64,000 nt of DNA, taken from Pomacea canaliculata. Taxonomy: Eukaryota > Mollusca > Gastropoda > Architaenioglossa > Ampullariidae. Below, in pieces: positions 26,976 through 38,451 of this stretch; within the stretch, counting starts at the first letter, position 1, and every line of letters starts with the position of its first letter. The translations under genes were made by a program, and so were the position numbers. Location of the stretch: positions 29,052,392 to 29,116,391 of the forward strand of contig NC_037596.1 of the NCBI RefSeq assembly GCF_003073045.1, written 5' to 3'. Under the pieces are notes generated by a model. It searched no databases, was not told where the DNA came from, and saw only the letters and a list, made by a program, of their open reading frames with translations.

Positions 26976-28558
26976 GTAAGTTAATTAGGCTTGTGGTTTG
27001 ATTACAATGTCTGTGTTGTCATTTAGGAACAAATTTCACAAGTTACTGGATATTTCAAACTCAGCTTTTATGCTTTTTAATCAACAATGGATCACAAGCG
27101 AAACAGGAAAACGAAAAAGTCCGGTTTAATTTAAATATTTCTTGTTGCCATTGTCGAGCAATACTCCGTTGACTTAAATTGGAACGGCAGCAAAAACTTC
27201 TATGTACAGAAGAAAATACACTTGTTGCTTAAAGGACTTCGACCTCTATACAGACTGTGGGCATCTTATGAACCAGTTTGGGTAAGTCATTAGCACTTTT
27301 GTCTCGTTCAAACTGTTTCGATTTGACAGCTCTAACTTTTTTGCTGGAAATTCCAATTAACAACTGTTTACTCCTCATGTATTTATCGTAAAAATATTTT
27401 TGCAGCCTCGATAATTGTAATTTACATATATATATACACATAACACACATGCTAATGAATACTGTCATGAATCAGCATGGTTTAAGGAAAGAAAAACAGG
27501 GTCAAAGCTAGTAAGAAAAATAATGAAGGGGCGATACCAGGTTTTGAGTTAGACAAAGGGGTAAGAATGGTTACCTCCCCTAGCATTAAATGAACCTGGG
27601 AATCGTGGCAACTTACCTAAAAGGGGGCCGCAGTCATCAGATCAGGGGTACGTCCGTTAATTGAAAGTACACTTAGCCCTGATAATAGCGTTTGTTTTCT
27701 TTGCCATCGACTGGACACTGGTGGTAACTGAGGGAGTATTGACTACTGTTCCTGTGCATCTCTGGGGTCTTGGTCGTCTGGAGCCGGTGCCGGACCACTG
27801 TCGCCTGAGATCGCCACCGCATCTGTCGTCCGTTGCCTGGGGCAACCAGAGAGGTAGCGGTGCCAGTGAGCTAGGGACAGTGCGTTTGAAGACTCACTTC
27901 CACCGTCGTCGCCTGGGGCAACGGTGTTCAACCTGTGTTCTCCGCCAGTGGCGGCAGTAGTCTGCCAAGGAAATTCCCCGACTTTCCACCACTGCTTGTC
28001 GATGGGCAGCCTGTCGTGAGGACACATCCATTTTCCCAGCTTTGTCCAGAACTGGTGAAGTGCACGGTTTGGGGGAAATGTTCGTCGGACGCCGACTCAG
28101 AGCGCTGGGAGGAAAGTTTACATGTTTTCTTTGTCTAAACTTTAAAGAGACTGATGATAGATTGTGTATTCAGAGACCTATCTCTCTCTGACTCACTACT
28201 CTCTCATTCATTTTCCATGCTCTGTGGTGAAGCAGAAGAACTGGCAGATGAGCATCTTTATCATTTGGGTAAAAATCACTATTCATTTCGTTCCACTACA
28301 ATACCCTCGCTGTCCATTTTAAAGGCATTTTATTGTTAGTGCTGTATTTACAATTTCCAGTCTTGATTTTTATTTATCAAGTTGACGATCTTTACGCATA
28401 GTGAAGTTTGACATGGTGGACACGTAGTCTAGTGTTCATGGTCTGTAATTAATTTTAAAAACTTGTTTTCTTGTGTGTCTAGAACATGTTTTATTGTGTA
28501 CAGCCAGTAGACCTTCTAGGAAATGCTGTTGCTTTTTGCAGAAATGTGTTGTGATCAC
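26976..28558. other. Region after receptor B; one weak secreted-protein candidate
   Basis: Up to about 27310 it aligns with the region after gene A. A frame at about 27661-27960 opens with a hydrophobic stretch, HLALIIAFVFFAIDWTLV, like a signal peptide, but it has no ATG in frame (it would need TTG) and no known domain. It is either a missed small gene with a sequence error or chance. Nothing else is recognised. Confidence 0.35.
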
Positions 28559-28559
28559 G

Positions 28560-29090
28560 ATATGCTTTGTTTATTTTTATTTTTTTTTTTTTGTCGATAG
28601 TAACACCCATAAGTTTGTGGCACTGTACTTACATCATTGGTAGAGTTTGGATATGAATACTATCAAATGGTGAGGCTTGATTTTGTCTTTTCTATCTAGT
28701 GTTCAAACTCTTCTGGACCTCCCTCCCATTAAGATGTTTTTGCACTGTTTACAATGACACTAATGATATAACAAGCACAACAAACACATTCCGTCATGCC
28801 TTGGAGAATGTGAAATTTTATTTTTAGGTTCTTGCGTGTACAGTTTACATTAGGCGTATTATTCCTTTAAGGCCTGCAGTTCGTCAACAAAACCTTTCCA
28901 AATCTGAAAATATGATAATAAAAGAATTTCTGACCAAAAACGTTAGCTACCTTGAAGTACTGTTAAACATTACTACCATCGAGTAAACAATTACACTCTT
29001 AGTAATTTACTATTATGATACAAATTCCACACTACAACATTGATGATAAAAATGTTAAAATGTATAATAATAATTAGTATATATTTTTGT
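28560..29090. repeat. Duplicated block (partner about 35010-35590)
   Basis: The block from GTCGATAGTAACACCCATA to the ACTACAACATTGATGATAAA region recurs at about 35030-35585 with moderate divergence and one insertion. It holds the last exon of the EF-hand gene and its 3' flank. Confidence 0.8.
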
Positions 29091-30386
29091 TTTGTATAAA
29101 ATCTGTCTGCACTGGTGTCGTTTTCCGCGTAAGCCACAAAAATTAAAGCATGTTCAACTAAATGCAAGAATAATAAAAATGGCGAAATAAACCCACCAAT
29201 GTTAATGTTTTAGTATTTATGGTAAGCTGATCAAACATGTTTTCAGTCTTCTAATGGTAACTAGACTCGTGCTTAACACACATGTCACGAATGTTTTCTC
29301 TTTTTTATCAACATATCTCTCTACCCAGTAACCCGTCTGTTATCTATAAAAGAATGATCTTACTCCCACGCTGTTCATTTCGTACTCTTCAGGTGAGATT
29401 TCTCCATCATCTGAAAATATACATGTACAGTATTAACAGTTAAGCGAGAAAACTACTAAAACAATTTGTTTACGTATTGACATCTAGTTGCTGATATTAC
29501 AAATTTGGAATTAAAACAATATTGTAAAAAGTTGTTACACTCACTGTTCGTGTCCATCATCTCGTAAATGAAATGAATAACCGATTGGTCAATGACGTCA
29601 TCTTCATTGCCGTCCAGTTTGTCGTAGTTGTTGTAGGCGGCCTGGACACCTGATGGAGTTAGCCCGACTGTAGGACTGGCCATGTACTCCAGAAGACTTA
29701 CCTGTCCATCGTCTGCAAAAGAGATGTGAAAAAGGGGACAATATTTCTCGTGTTCGACCTTTAAGTATGATATTTATTTTATGCTCGCATGTGACGTTTC
29801 CCTATCTCCTGTGATTTAGTAACGTAAAAACGAATAACAACAACAACAGCAACAACCAACTTTATTAGTCCCACTGGGCAATTTAAATCGGAGTAGTGCT
29901 CTGTTTCCAATATATATTTTTTTTTAAATAAATAAATAGATCACTCCCATGCACACCTACACATCACAAGCACACACACCACTAACAGTTCAATATACTT
30001 TTTAAAAGAAAATTAAAACCATTTCCGAAAATCTTTGAGGGGAATACTCTACTTGAAGTGGATGTATCCGCACAGTTTGTAACTAATCCTATCTGTGAGA
30101 GTTCAGTAATTCTACTTGATTCTAAAGCAGCAGTTTATATACTATTGCAGCTAAATTAAAATACATGGAAAATTAAATTAAATTAAATTAAAATACATGG
30201 AATCGCATTCTTCATTTCTTGTCATTAAAAGACTTTAAAATAAACCAGATTTGTGGTTATGAATATGTGTTTGGTTTAATTGACTTACAAAGTATTTGGT
30301 TTAAAGTATCTTGCACATTAATAGAACAATGAACTATTTAATTTACTAGTGTTCCTGCAATCTCTCAAGAGTGCTAACTCTTATGT

Positions 30387-30427
<41 letters not shown>

Positions 30428-30861
30428 TGATGATGAAAAAGTACAAAAATTCGAATACATTGATTATCATAATTATAATCACAATAAAAGAAGCAAAATA
30501 CAACCATTTGTGTCCATTTGGGTAAAAAAATCCATCGATTCGTTCAGCTGCAGAATACCGTTGCCGTCAAGATCGAGAGCTTTGAAGAGTGAGTTGCTGT
30601 CACTCGCCCTAAAAAAATATTAAAAAATCATCTTTTTACTAAGGACGTCGACACTTTCTCTATAAGCATGAAGTCATAAAAGTCATGGACATACCATGGC
30701 CCCATAAAGTTAATTCTAATATCAATGCCACTTTGTAAGTGTAGGCATTCTTAGTAATATATGAGTGCGCGTGGTCGAGAGTGTGGGTAAAATGTTTTTT
30801 TTTTAAATGACTCTTACCCAAGAAAAGCAGGAAGAAGAAAACAGAAGATCAAAATCTTCAT
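28859..30861 (-). CDS. Small secreted EF-hand calcium-binding protein
   Basis: Five coding exons on the minus strand: 30818-30861, 30505-30608, 29545-29712, 29364-29410 and 28859-28903. All phases agree and give about 135 residues. It starts with a signal peptide (MKILIFCFLLPAFLG), so it is probably secreted or luminal. Three canonical 12-residue EF loops are visible, DLDGNGILQLNE, DTNDDGQVSLLE and DTNNDGEISPEE. A degenerate one around LDGNEDDVIDQS lies between the second and third. The C-terminus is IWKGFVDELQALKE. The donor after 30505 is GTTGTA, which is weak but is the only one fitting the EF loop. If the fourth exon were not spliced, the protein would end VRSFFYR with a stop at 29340. 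TATA box and 5' UTR exon are at 31277-31351. Role beyond calcium binding is unknown. Confidence 0.85.
29830..29945 (-). mobile_element. 3' tail of a LINE or SINE
   Basis: The reverse strand reads AATTGCCCAGTGGGACTAAT, then AATAAAGTTG and a (TTG)n-like tail, the usual form of a retroposon 3' end. It sits in an intron of the EF-hand gene. Confidence 0.5.
30386..30436. repeat. (ATG)n microsatellite
   Basis: About sixteen ATG/GAT units in an intron of the EF-hand gene. It produces a false poly-Met open frame on the plus strand. Confidence 0.95.
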
Positions 30862-31276
30862 GATGAAACAGGCCTGTGAATCAGTCAATATAATAAATCA
30901 GTGTAATGATGCCCTTACTGATTATATTTCTTTCATTTATAGCTTTTTTTTATCGAATATGGCATTAACCGCTTAATCAATATCAAGCATATATTCTGCA
31001 CCTACTGCTTATTAATTTATTTTTGTTGGATAAGCAATGTAAGTCTACATTTTAAAATGTTAGCAGATATGCACAAACGCATGCAGCACGCATGTATACA
31101 TTTGTATTTGCAAACACTTTCACAGTTTAAAAGTGTATGATCTTATGTGATTACATATTAAAGGCTTAAATGTGGTTGAATGTACATCAGTCTATGGCAA
31201 ATAATTTTTAAATGTCTGCAAAATGTCTAACACTCTGCCCTTCACATGTGAAATTTCAATCATTATGAGAACTCAC

Positions 31277-31351
31277 TGCTTGCGTCAGAGAAGGAAGGTC
31301 AGATGATCAAACCTCGGTGTCTAGAATGAAGACAGGAGGAGAACATTTATA
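31277..31351 (-). promoter_or_regulatory. EF-hand gene core promoter and 5' UTR exon
   Basis: The minus strand carries TATAAA at 31346-31351. A likely start site lies about 30 bases on (near 31318), and a short untranslated exon ends at 31277 before the donor GTGAGT. The first coding exon is at 30861. The layout fits a TATA-driven gene with one leader intron. Confidence 0.55.
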
Positions 31352-32409
31352 CTCTGCCTCTCGATAATCAGATCAACAGGGATTAAACTTATCGAAAGGA
31401 ACTTGTCTCCCCTTGTTTGTTTTCTTATGTAATATTATGGCAACAGCTGTTAGACTACACATCATTGGTATGTTGTAAGCACACAGTAATTCAATCATTA
31501 ATTTTTTTACATTCAGCGACATGGTGTATTAATATATCTTTCCATCTGTATTATGCGTTCGTTGTTCTTGGCAACAAAAAGTTAGGAAATTAAAGAGTAA
31601 GCCTTTTACAAAAAAAAAAAATATTTTTCTTAATATTGTTCTCCAAACATTACGCGTACTATGTGTGTATTATTGCCATTAGTATATGTAACATATCTCA
31701 CTTAAGTTTTCCTTTTCTTTTATAACATTTTACGCAATTTTCAATACAGGTGTGTTTTGCAGGTATTGTTAGCATAGTTTTAGTGTGTTCGTGTTCTTGT
31801 CCCGTCCTGACGTTCAGCAAAAATGTTGAGAACCACGATTACCATCAATCAAATATTTTTTTTTTAATACCCGGCTCGTATAACTTAGTCTTAATTAAGT
31901 CGTTAATCGATGGGATTACCAACCGTCCGTTTCAGATCAACAAAATATCAACAGCTGATATGTACAGTATTAAGCTTCACGGCTGCTTACTACAAAACAT
32001 TAATCGGCTTTGGAGTGATTTAATATTCATAGCTCTCTCCACAAATGTTTTGTTCCTTGTGTCACGCTCTGTGGCTTTGATATATGATCGTCAGCCAGAT
32101 TTATCAAGTAGAAGATGAAAAGCCGATTGGAATGTCTGCCCCTCTTGTTTGTTCACTAAACAACAGAAGAATAATATATAAATTAAGACATGTGAGCTGC
32201 GAGTATAGAAAATATCAAAATATACTTAAATTAATAAATAAAACTAATGATAATATATTTATGTACTGAAATATGCATTAAACAACACATTTTACCTTAG
32301 AACTAAGTAGGTTTTTAAATATCATTAAATATATTTACACTACTTATACGATTAAATATTGCACCAAACAATAAAAACAAACAAACAAATGCAAATAACA
32401 TAAAGCCGC

Positions 32410-32790
32410 AAGTCATGCCCATGAATTTCTGCAATGATTGTTTGTTGCAAGAACAATGTAAGGTTGTATTTTACAATGATCAAGGAGATATGCCCTCACG
32501 GACTTACACACACGCATATATACATTTCTTTTCGTATTGTTTAACGAAATATGATCGGTTAGCTGTTAGGAGCTCAAATTTGGTTAAATGTGCATCATCT
32601 CATGCCAATTATCCTTCCAACTATAAATTATTAAATAATTACTTACTGCTTGTGTCAGAGAAGAAACATGAGAACACTGCTTTATGAAGCTGTGGTGCGT
32701 AGTATGAATGAATATGTCAGAAGAAAATATTTAGTCTGCCTCTAGATTAAAAGATCGATGGTGATTAGGTTTATAAAAGAAACATGAGGA
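32410..32790 (-). repeat. Diverged second copy of the EF-hand promoter block
   Basis: This part of the copy-2-specific insertion aligns with 31000-31400, including CTTACTGCTTGTGTCAGAGAAG and the TCTGCCTCTAGAT segment. The TATA sequence is changed. It is older than the other promoter copies. Confidence 0.6.
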
Positions 32791-33054
32791 GCCGGCTGCT
32801 GGAGCTGTCTGCTGCAATCGATGTTCCTTTCTATTTATTGTTGTATTCACTCTAGGCAAGCACGCTGATACAATAGCTACAGATAAAAAACATATCATGA
32901 ACTTTTTGTTTTGTTTTGCAACGAAAGGAGCTTATGTTCCTTTTTTTACTCTAGTGTATCCTCAACTCCAGCTTATAGCTTTGGCAACTAGCCATGGATG
33001 TCAATACTCTCTTATAATAACAAAACATTGAAGCTTTGTTTTTTATTTCATTGT

Positions 33055-35000
33055 TGTCGCGCATCATCACCAGCGTCGCCGCATGCACGCTCGCAACCGC
33101 TAACGCAGACGGCACCAACACACACACTTGCTCAGGACAAGACTTACCTGTCGAACCTTTGATGAACGTAGACCACAACAAAGACGAAATAAATAAAAAA
33201 AAGTAGATAAATACAATATATATATAATGGAGAAATACACTTACGCGTACACGCAAGAGAAACGGGGACTACCCCACACAAAGAAAAGAAAAAGAGGAAT
33301 TTTAGTAAGGGAAAAATAATCAATAATAATAATTTTAAAAAGTCAGTTCAACACCAGCACACAGCTGGGCACAGTACTGTAAGAGTTGTTGCCCCTGAAT
33401 CCTTTAGTCCTCACGAAGATGTAGACCAGCGGTTCTCAACCTTTTACTTGTGACGACCCCCTTGACGAACACCGGTATGTCCGCGACCCCCCTTAGCCAG
33501 CTAGGTCAGTGGAAGAGCGGGGGAGCCTTAGCTAACCTCCAACCCCGCGTCGAGGAAATCAACAACGGAAGAACAAAGTTCGTATCTGCAAAAAGTATAA
33601 CTGTTAATGAAATTTTACTAAAGCAAATTCTGCGGTGCTAATAAATATAATTTTATTAATTTTATTGGACACTCTCTTTGATTAATGAGAAGGTTGAGTC
33701 TGCTTGCTGTTGCATAGAAAAAGCGAACCTGTGTGCGATGTTCGTACCCACTGCTATTCGCAGCTCAGCCTCTGCGTCCACACGATTTCTGTATTTCGAC
33801 TTCAGTGCTGCCAATGCTGAAAATCCTTGCTCACACATATACGAAGTTGAAAATGGCAGCAGAACTTTCATTGGTTTCTCAGAAAGCACCATTAACGCTA
33901 ATCCAGAATGTTGGCACTGGTGTTGTTTGGAAGACCATTTTCAGGGATTGGTCACTCGAAAGGTCGATGAGCTGCTCTTCTTCCGCTTGTGCTAGGATCA
34001 GCCAGAAATGGATTACGAATCCAATCGTATTTAGTCGCATCAGTTTCAGCGAAGTAATGCTGAAACCTTTCTTTCAGTCCGTTTATATGGGCAATAATTA
34101 CCTTCTTCACCTGATCAAGATTCAAGTTGTCAGCCTTGCACTTACACAAGCACGGAAACATATCAAAAATATTTTCTCTTGCGTCCACAACGAAATTTTT
34201 CGGACGAAAGCATTCATCTTGTCAGTTGTTTGTAATATGGTGGTGTCTTTCCCTTGCAGAGAAGTATTCACAACGTTCAGCTTCTCAAATATGTCCGATA
34301 AATATGCCATTAGCAGCAGTCATCGGTCGTTCTTAAGTCCCCACCCCGCACTGTCTGGTCATGGCCTTCTGTCAGGGACCTATAGAGTACTAGGAGTGAG
34401 CAGTGAGCACGTGCGAGGGGAAAGGGTGTGAATGATGGACGTTTCCTGAATGCGTGCCTTTTAGATGTTTTTTTTTTTAAAAGAGAGAGGTGTGACTGGA
34501 GAGGGAGAGGGGAGTCAGCGATGAGAGATTGGGGGAGAAAGAGGGCAAAAGGCGAGAGGAGGGAGATTGGAGGCTTAATTGTTGAGAGGGGGATTGTGTT
34601 TTGAGTTTTGGAAGTGAGAAGTCACTGCATGCCGATACAGTGTACTTGAATAGGGAGAAGCGATTAGGAGTTTGATCGCCCTCACCACTCGGTTACACAA
34701 TCTAAGCTAATTTCACTAATACCGGTATAAGAAACTTAAAAAAGGACCACCTTCGCGACCCCCTTGTAGGCACGTCGCGACCCCCCAGGGGGTCGCGCCC
34801 CACAGGTTGAGAACCGCTGATGTAGACACTGTGTACTCTGTTGACACTGTCTCCTTCAGTTCTGTCGCCTTACGCCACGCTCTCGCGTTGACCACAACCA
34901 CACTGTCTGTACGATGTGTGCCGTGACCCTTTGCTGGTTCACAGTTCACAGTTCACAGTCTCCTTGCTGACGACCAATTGACGAAGAAGACGGACCGATC
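33055..35000 (-). mobile_element. LTR-retrotransposon LTR, truncated old copy
   Basis: Begins TGTCGCGCATCATC and corresponds to 5467 onward in copy 1. It is cut short near 35000 and interrupted by the hAT element at 33427-34819. No internal genes of the retrotransposon are recognised. Confidence 0.35.
33427..34819 (-). mobile_element. hAT transposon remnant with ZBED5/SCAND3-like transposase pieces
   Basis: Ends CAGCGGTTCTCAACCT / AGGTTGAGAACCGCTG with a perfect 8-base target duplication ATGTAGAC (33419-33426 and 34820-34827). Minus-strand frames give the hAT C-terminal dimerisation region near 33662-33892 (TSYMCEQGFSALAALKSKYR) and upstream transposase pieces at 33952-34310 (MAYLSDIFEKLNVV). 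The transposase is interrupted and partial, so the copy cannot move by itself. The exact duplication suggests a fairly recent insertion into the duplicated unit. Confidence 0.9.
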
Positions 35001-35009
35001 ACGATACGT

Positions 35010-35590
35010 TTTATTTTATTTTATTTGTTTGTCGATAGTAACACCCATACGTTTGTGGCACTGTACTTACATCATTGGTAGAGTTTCGATATGAATACTA
35101 TCAAATGGTGAGGTTTGATTTTGTCTTTTCTACCTAGTGTTCAAACTCTTCTGGACCTCCCTTCCATTAATATGTTTTTGCACTGTTTACTGCTTCTCTC
35201 GGTGTGTTTATGTGTTTTGCTGACAAACTGAATTCAAACCAGACCCCATCGAATCGACTGACTGTGAATCTAGGTTAATTAAGTTTACCTGTAACAATGA
35301 CACTAATGATATAACAAACACCTCCAACATGCCTTGGAGAATGTGAAATTTTATTTTTAGGTTCTTGCATGTACAGTTTACATAAGGCGTTTTATTCCTT
35401 TAAGGCCCGCATTTCGTCAACAACACCATTCCAAATCTGAAAAGATGAAAATAAAAGAATATCTGACCAAAAATGTGTTGCTACCTTGAAGTACTGTTAA
35501 ACATTACTACCATCGAGTAAACAATTATACTCTTAGTAAGTTACTATTATGATACAAATTCCACACTACACCACTGATGATAAAAATGTT
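35010..35590. repeat. Duplicated block (partner 28560-29090)
   Basis: Colinear copy of the 3' region of the EF-hand gene, joined directly to the truncated copy-2 duplication at one end and to the LTR at 35593 at the other. Confidence 0.8.
35392..35436 (-). pseudogene. Orphan copy of the EF-hand gene's last exon
   Basis: Aligns with 28859-28903. It keeps the acceptor TTTTCAG and an open frame ending in a stop at the same place, reading IWNGVVDEMRALKE against IWKGFVDELQALKE. No other EF-hand exons are found upstream on the minus strand before the LTR, so it is an orphan exon copy. Confidence 0.6.
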
Positions 35591-35592
35591 AC

Positions 35593-37129
35593 TGTCGCGT
35601 TCCACCCCCAGCGTCGCCGGAAGCACGCTCACAGCCACTCGCACACCCGGCCAGACACGCACAGACACTCGGCCGGAGGCAGTCAGCGACTTACCTCTCG
35701 AACCCGTGCACGGCACAGACCACGACAAAGACGGGAAAAACGATACAAACACGCAGTTTAATAAAAATATAAACACTAATACACGTACACCCACACACAC
35801 CCACAGAAAAAAGGATAAAAAATACACCTACGAGTACTCGTCAAGTAAAAATAGCAACTGGGGACAGCCTCCCCGCAAAAAAGTTATAAATAATATTCAC
35901 ACACAGCAGAAAGAAAAAAAAATACAAAGTATATGCCGACATAGCACAGTCAAGTGTCCGCTCAAGGTGTTCACAGAACCAGCGGTGCCACCCCCTCTCC
36001 CTCTGGACCAGCTGTCCAGCTGACCTCACTTCTCTCGTCATGGTAGACCTAGGTCACGGAGTCTCTGCTCGTCGGCCTCCACCCTAGGTGCTCCCCCGAT
36101 GGCTAGGCCGTACACTGGCACAGCAGGGTCGCTCTCACGAGGCGATGATGGCGCAGGGTCGACACAATGGCGGACACTCATACAAAAGAGGACGACGACA
36201 CAGATGAGGAGCAAAAAACGTCCAGCGACATCACGATTATGAACAACATGTGGCATACGTGGAATACGGAGAAGACGTAACACAAGTAGAAGAAAACAAA
36301 TGGAAGCCCAAAACGGCTCGCGCTACGGCCCGACGGTCAGCTGCCCTCCACCACAGGAATGGCAGAAACTTTCCCGTGGATATCCGCGGACACTTTCCGT
36401 ACGAAGCCCAAACGGCTTCAGTAAAACGCGCAGCCTACACGCCCGGCCTCCAGCCGTCCTTTCCGACACAAAACGCTCCTCTCTTCACAGAGCCCAGGTC
36501 AGAACTGCCACGAGGGACGCTGCTCTCTGGGGGTCACTACCAGGCCTGACGAGAGGGGGGGACTGTGTTGTCTGGTGTACCCGGGCCCGCGGCTGTCAAG
36601 GGGGCCCGGCCTTGGTCAGTGGATTTTTTTTCTTCTTCTCCTTTTCTTTTTCTTTTAAAGAAAGGTCTAAGGACAGAACACCCAAGCATTACACGTGCAG
36701 AAGTTGAGTTTTAAGTCTGTAGAATTGTAAACATACATTATATACTGGGAAAATAATTTACGATTACAAGTACAAGGGGCCCGGAGAGGTCGTCTGTCCC
36801 GGGGCCCGGGCTGGCTCTCGGCGGCCCTGGTCACTACCTGTCGCCCAGTTGCTGTGACCAATCGCCAGCGCCCACGACACCCAGGCCACGCCAAGGCGCG
36901 TGAACGCTTTTCACGCCAAAACCTTGGACAGGGAAGGGAGGGGCCCGACCAGTGCACCCCAAAGCTCAAAGCTCCGACCGGGCAGCACACAGCAATCACG
37001 CTCGACGTCAAGTGACGTAGGCAAAGAGCGTGACGTAAGGCACGGCTACGGTCAGCGGGAGAAGGCCTTGACCTTTTCCCGCGAACTGTAGCCGTAGTGA
37101 CAGAAAGGCCGGAATCGTGACACGCGACA
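35593..37129 (-). mobile_element. 3' LTR of an LTR retrotransposon, with adjoining polypurine tract
   Basis: On the minus strand it starts TGTCGCG and ends CGCGACA. A polypurine tract (TTTAGGGGGGGGATA, 37130-37144) lies directly before it, the order expected at a 3' LTR. The LTR is about 1.25 kb without the MITE at 36541-36829. A possible 5-base flank is GTTAC at 35588-35592. Internal coding regions are not recognised, so this is a 3' fragment. Family (for example Gypsy) is not settled by the sequence. It is less decayed than its relatives at 5467, 33055 and 51567. Confidence 0.5.
36541..36829. mobile_element. hAT-type MITE inside the LTR
   Basis: A 289-base element with imperfect GC-rich inverted ends (CAGGCCTGACGAGAG / CTCTCGGCGGCCCTG) and a perfect 8-base target duplication GTCACTAC (36533-36540 and 36830-36837). 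The same right end opens the window at 1-17. Confidence 0.85.
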
Positions 37130-37589
37130 TATCCCCCCCCTAAAGACAAAGGAACGCGGAGTTTAAACCCATCGCGTGTCAAGATTACAGGACGAACTCA
37201 GAAGTCAACACAACAGACTAAACCCCGATAGAAAGCCTAGACAACATCAAAACTCAGAATTCCCCCTCGAAACGAAGAAAAAGTCGAAGCCGAGTGCATA
37301 ACGGAGAACCAACCTGAATGCACGACGGCGAGGCCTCTACAGTCTTACAATACACCAATCGCCTACGCGATATCTAAAGAGAAACTATCCGCAGAACCTA
37401 GCGAAACAGTTGCAGAGAATTGAAAAAAACAGACTCACTAAAGCCTAAATCCGTGATACGTCCTAACACCATATCCCAAACAGAACTCTCTACTGATCCA
37501 GACGGCCAGGGACGCGTTGCTTCTGCTGCACGCAGAACGACGCCGGAGAAGGTGGAGCTGTTGCCAGGATACGTCCCATCCCAGGGAAG

Positions 37590-38451
37590 CACACGGCATC
37601 ACACAGGAGACCTCATGCCCGCCAGGACCTGTTGCAGCCCGGGACGAGAACTGGCCCTACAGTTCTATGTCTGTTGGACCGGCTGGCGTGTGGTCAATCA
37701 ACCGTAGCACCAAACTCTTCTGCCGCACGGGAACCTACGGTGACAACGCCAACATGGGCTCTGGGTGGCAGTACAAGCTGGACCGGGTGAAGCAGGTTGA
37801 TGTAGGTAGGGACACAGTCGGCTACATCCATTCTGATAAGACAGAACTGTTTCGCATTGAAGGCATCAATAGAGCCAACCCTCTCGGGGCTGCCCCGTAC
37901 AGCTGGGAGTGGTGGTCGAAATACATTGCCATGTCTCTTAAAGAGGACATTCGATTCTCTGTTCGTGTCGATACCGACGATAAAGTTCTCAGTCTAACAT
38001 GGCGAACGTGCTTTTGGGCGAGCCGCATTATGTTGATAATGCTTTAACCCAATCTGTCACTAATGGCGGCGCCGGCACTTGGAAGATCAACATGCAGAAG
38101 CAGTTGAGGTATAAAGCGGGTACCTACGGCTACCCTGACAGCGAAGGAGGAGATTGGATCATGGTGGACTCGACTCCTTTCCAAAGTGTCTCATCCGGCA
38201 GCGGGGTGGTGCTGGCCGTCCGTGCGACCGGTGAACTGGTGCAGCGCACAGGCATCACGTGCAGCTTGCCACAGGGCACCGGCTGGACAAATCTGTTAAA
38301 CAACATGACTCGGGTGGACACCTATGAAACCGTCGCCTGGGCCGTCGATACTACTGGTGACATGTGTGACATGTCATCACCCTGTAAACATCGTGACAAC
38401 TCTTGCAGTCACAAGCAACAGCGAACTTTCTCTGACTTAGAAATCTGTTAA
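37590..38451 (+). pseudogene. Tectonin (tachylectin-like) lectin gene, broken
   Basis: Tectonin repeats form a beta-propeller lectin. Here they read [20 protein letters not shown] with [15 protein letters not shown], and later [18 protein letters not shown] with [14 protein letters not shown]. No signal peptide or start exon is seen, and the coding sequence does not stay in one frame, so it looks broken (at least one break) or incomplete. It lies on the same strand about 2.8 kb upstream of the MACPF-fibrinogen gene. In apple snails, the perivitellin-2 egg toxin combines a tachylectin-like chain with a MACPF chain. A relationship to that pair is an inference from domain content only. Confidence 0.7.

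Larger units (their letters stand above)
30970..35000. repeat. Segmental duplication, copy 2 (partial)
   Basis: Matches about 4200-6000 of copy 1 and 50280-52100 of copy 3, starting at the block ATCAATATCAAGCATATATTC. Compared with the other copies it has about 890 extra bases at 32008-32905 and a hAT element at 33427-34819. It lacks the fibrinogen exons. It is somewhat more diverged from copies 1 and 3 than they are from each other. Confidence 0.85.

Noticed and set aside
30387-30623. Plus-strand poly-Met/Asp frame
   Set aside because: The (ATG)n microsatellite and the antisense of the EF-hand exon at 30505-30608 explain it.
36038-36283. Minus-strand frame with a hydrophobic stretch (RFLLLICVVVLFCMSV) as a secreted peptide precursor
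   Set aside because: It lies wholly inside the LTR at 35593-37129 and shows no precursor features such as repeated dibasic sites.
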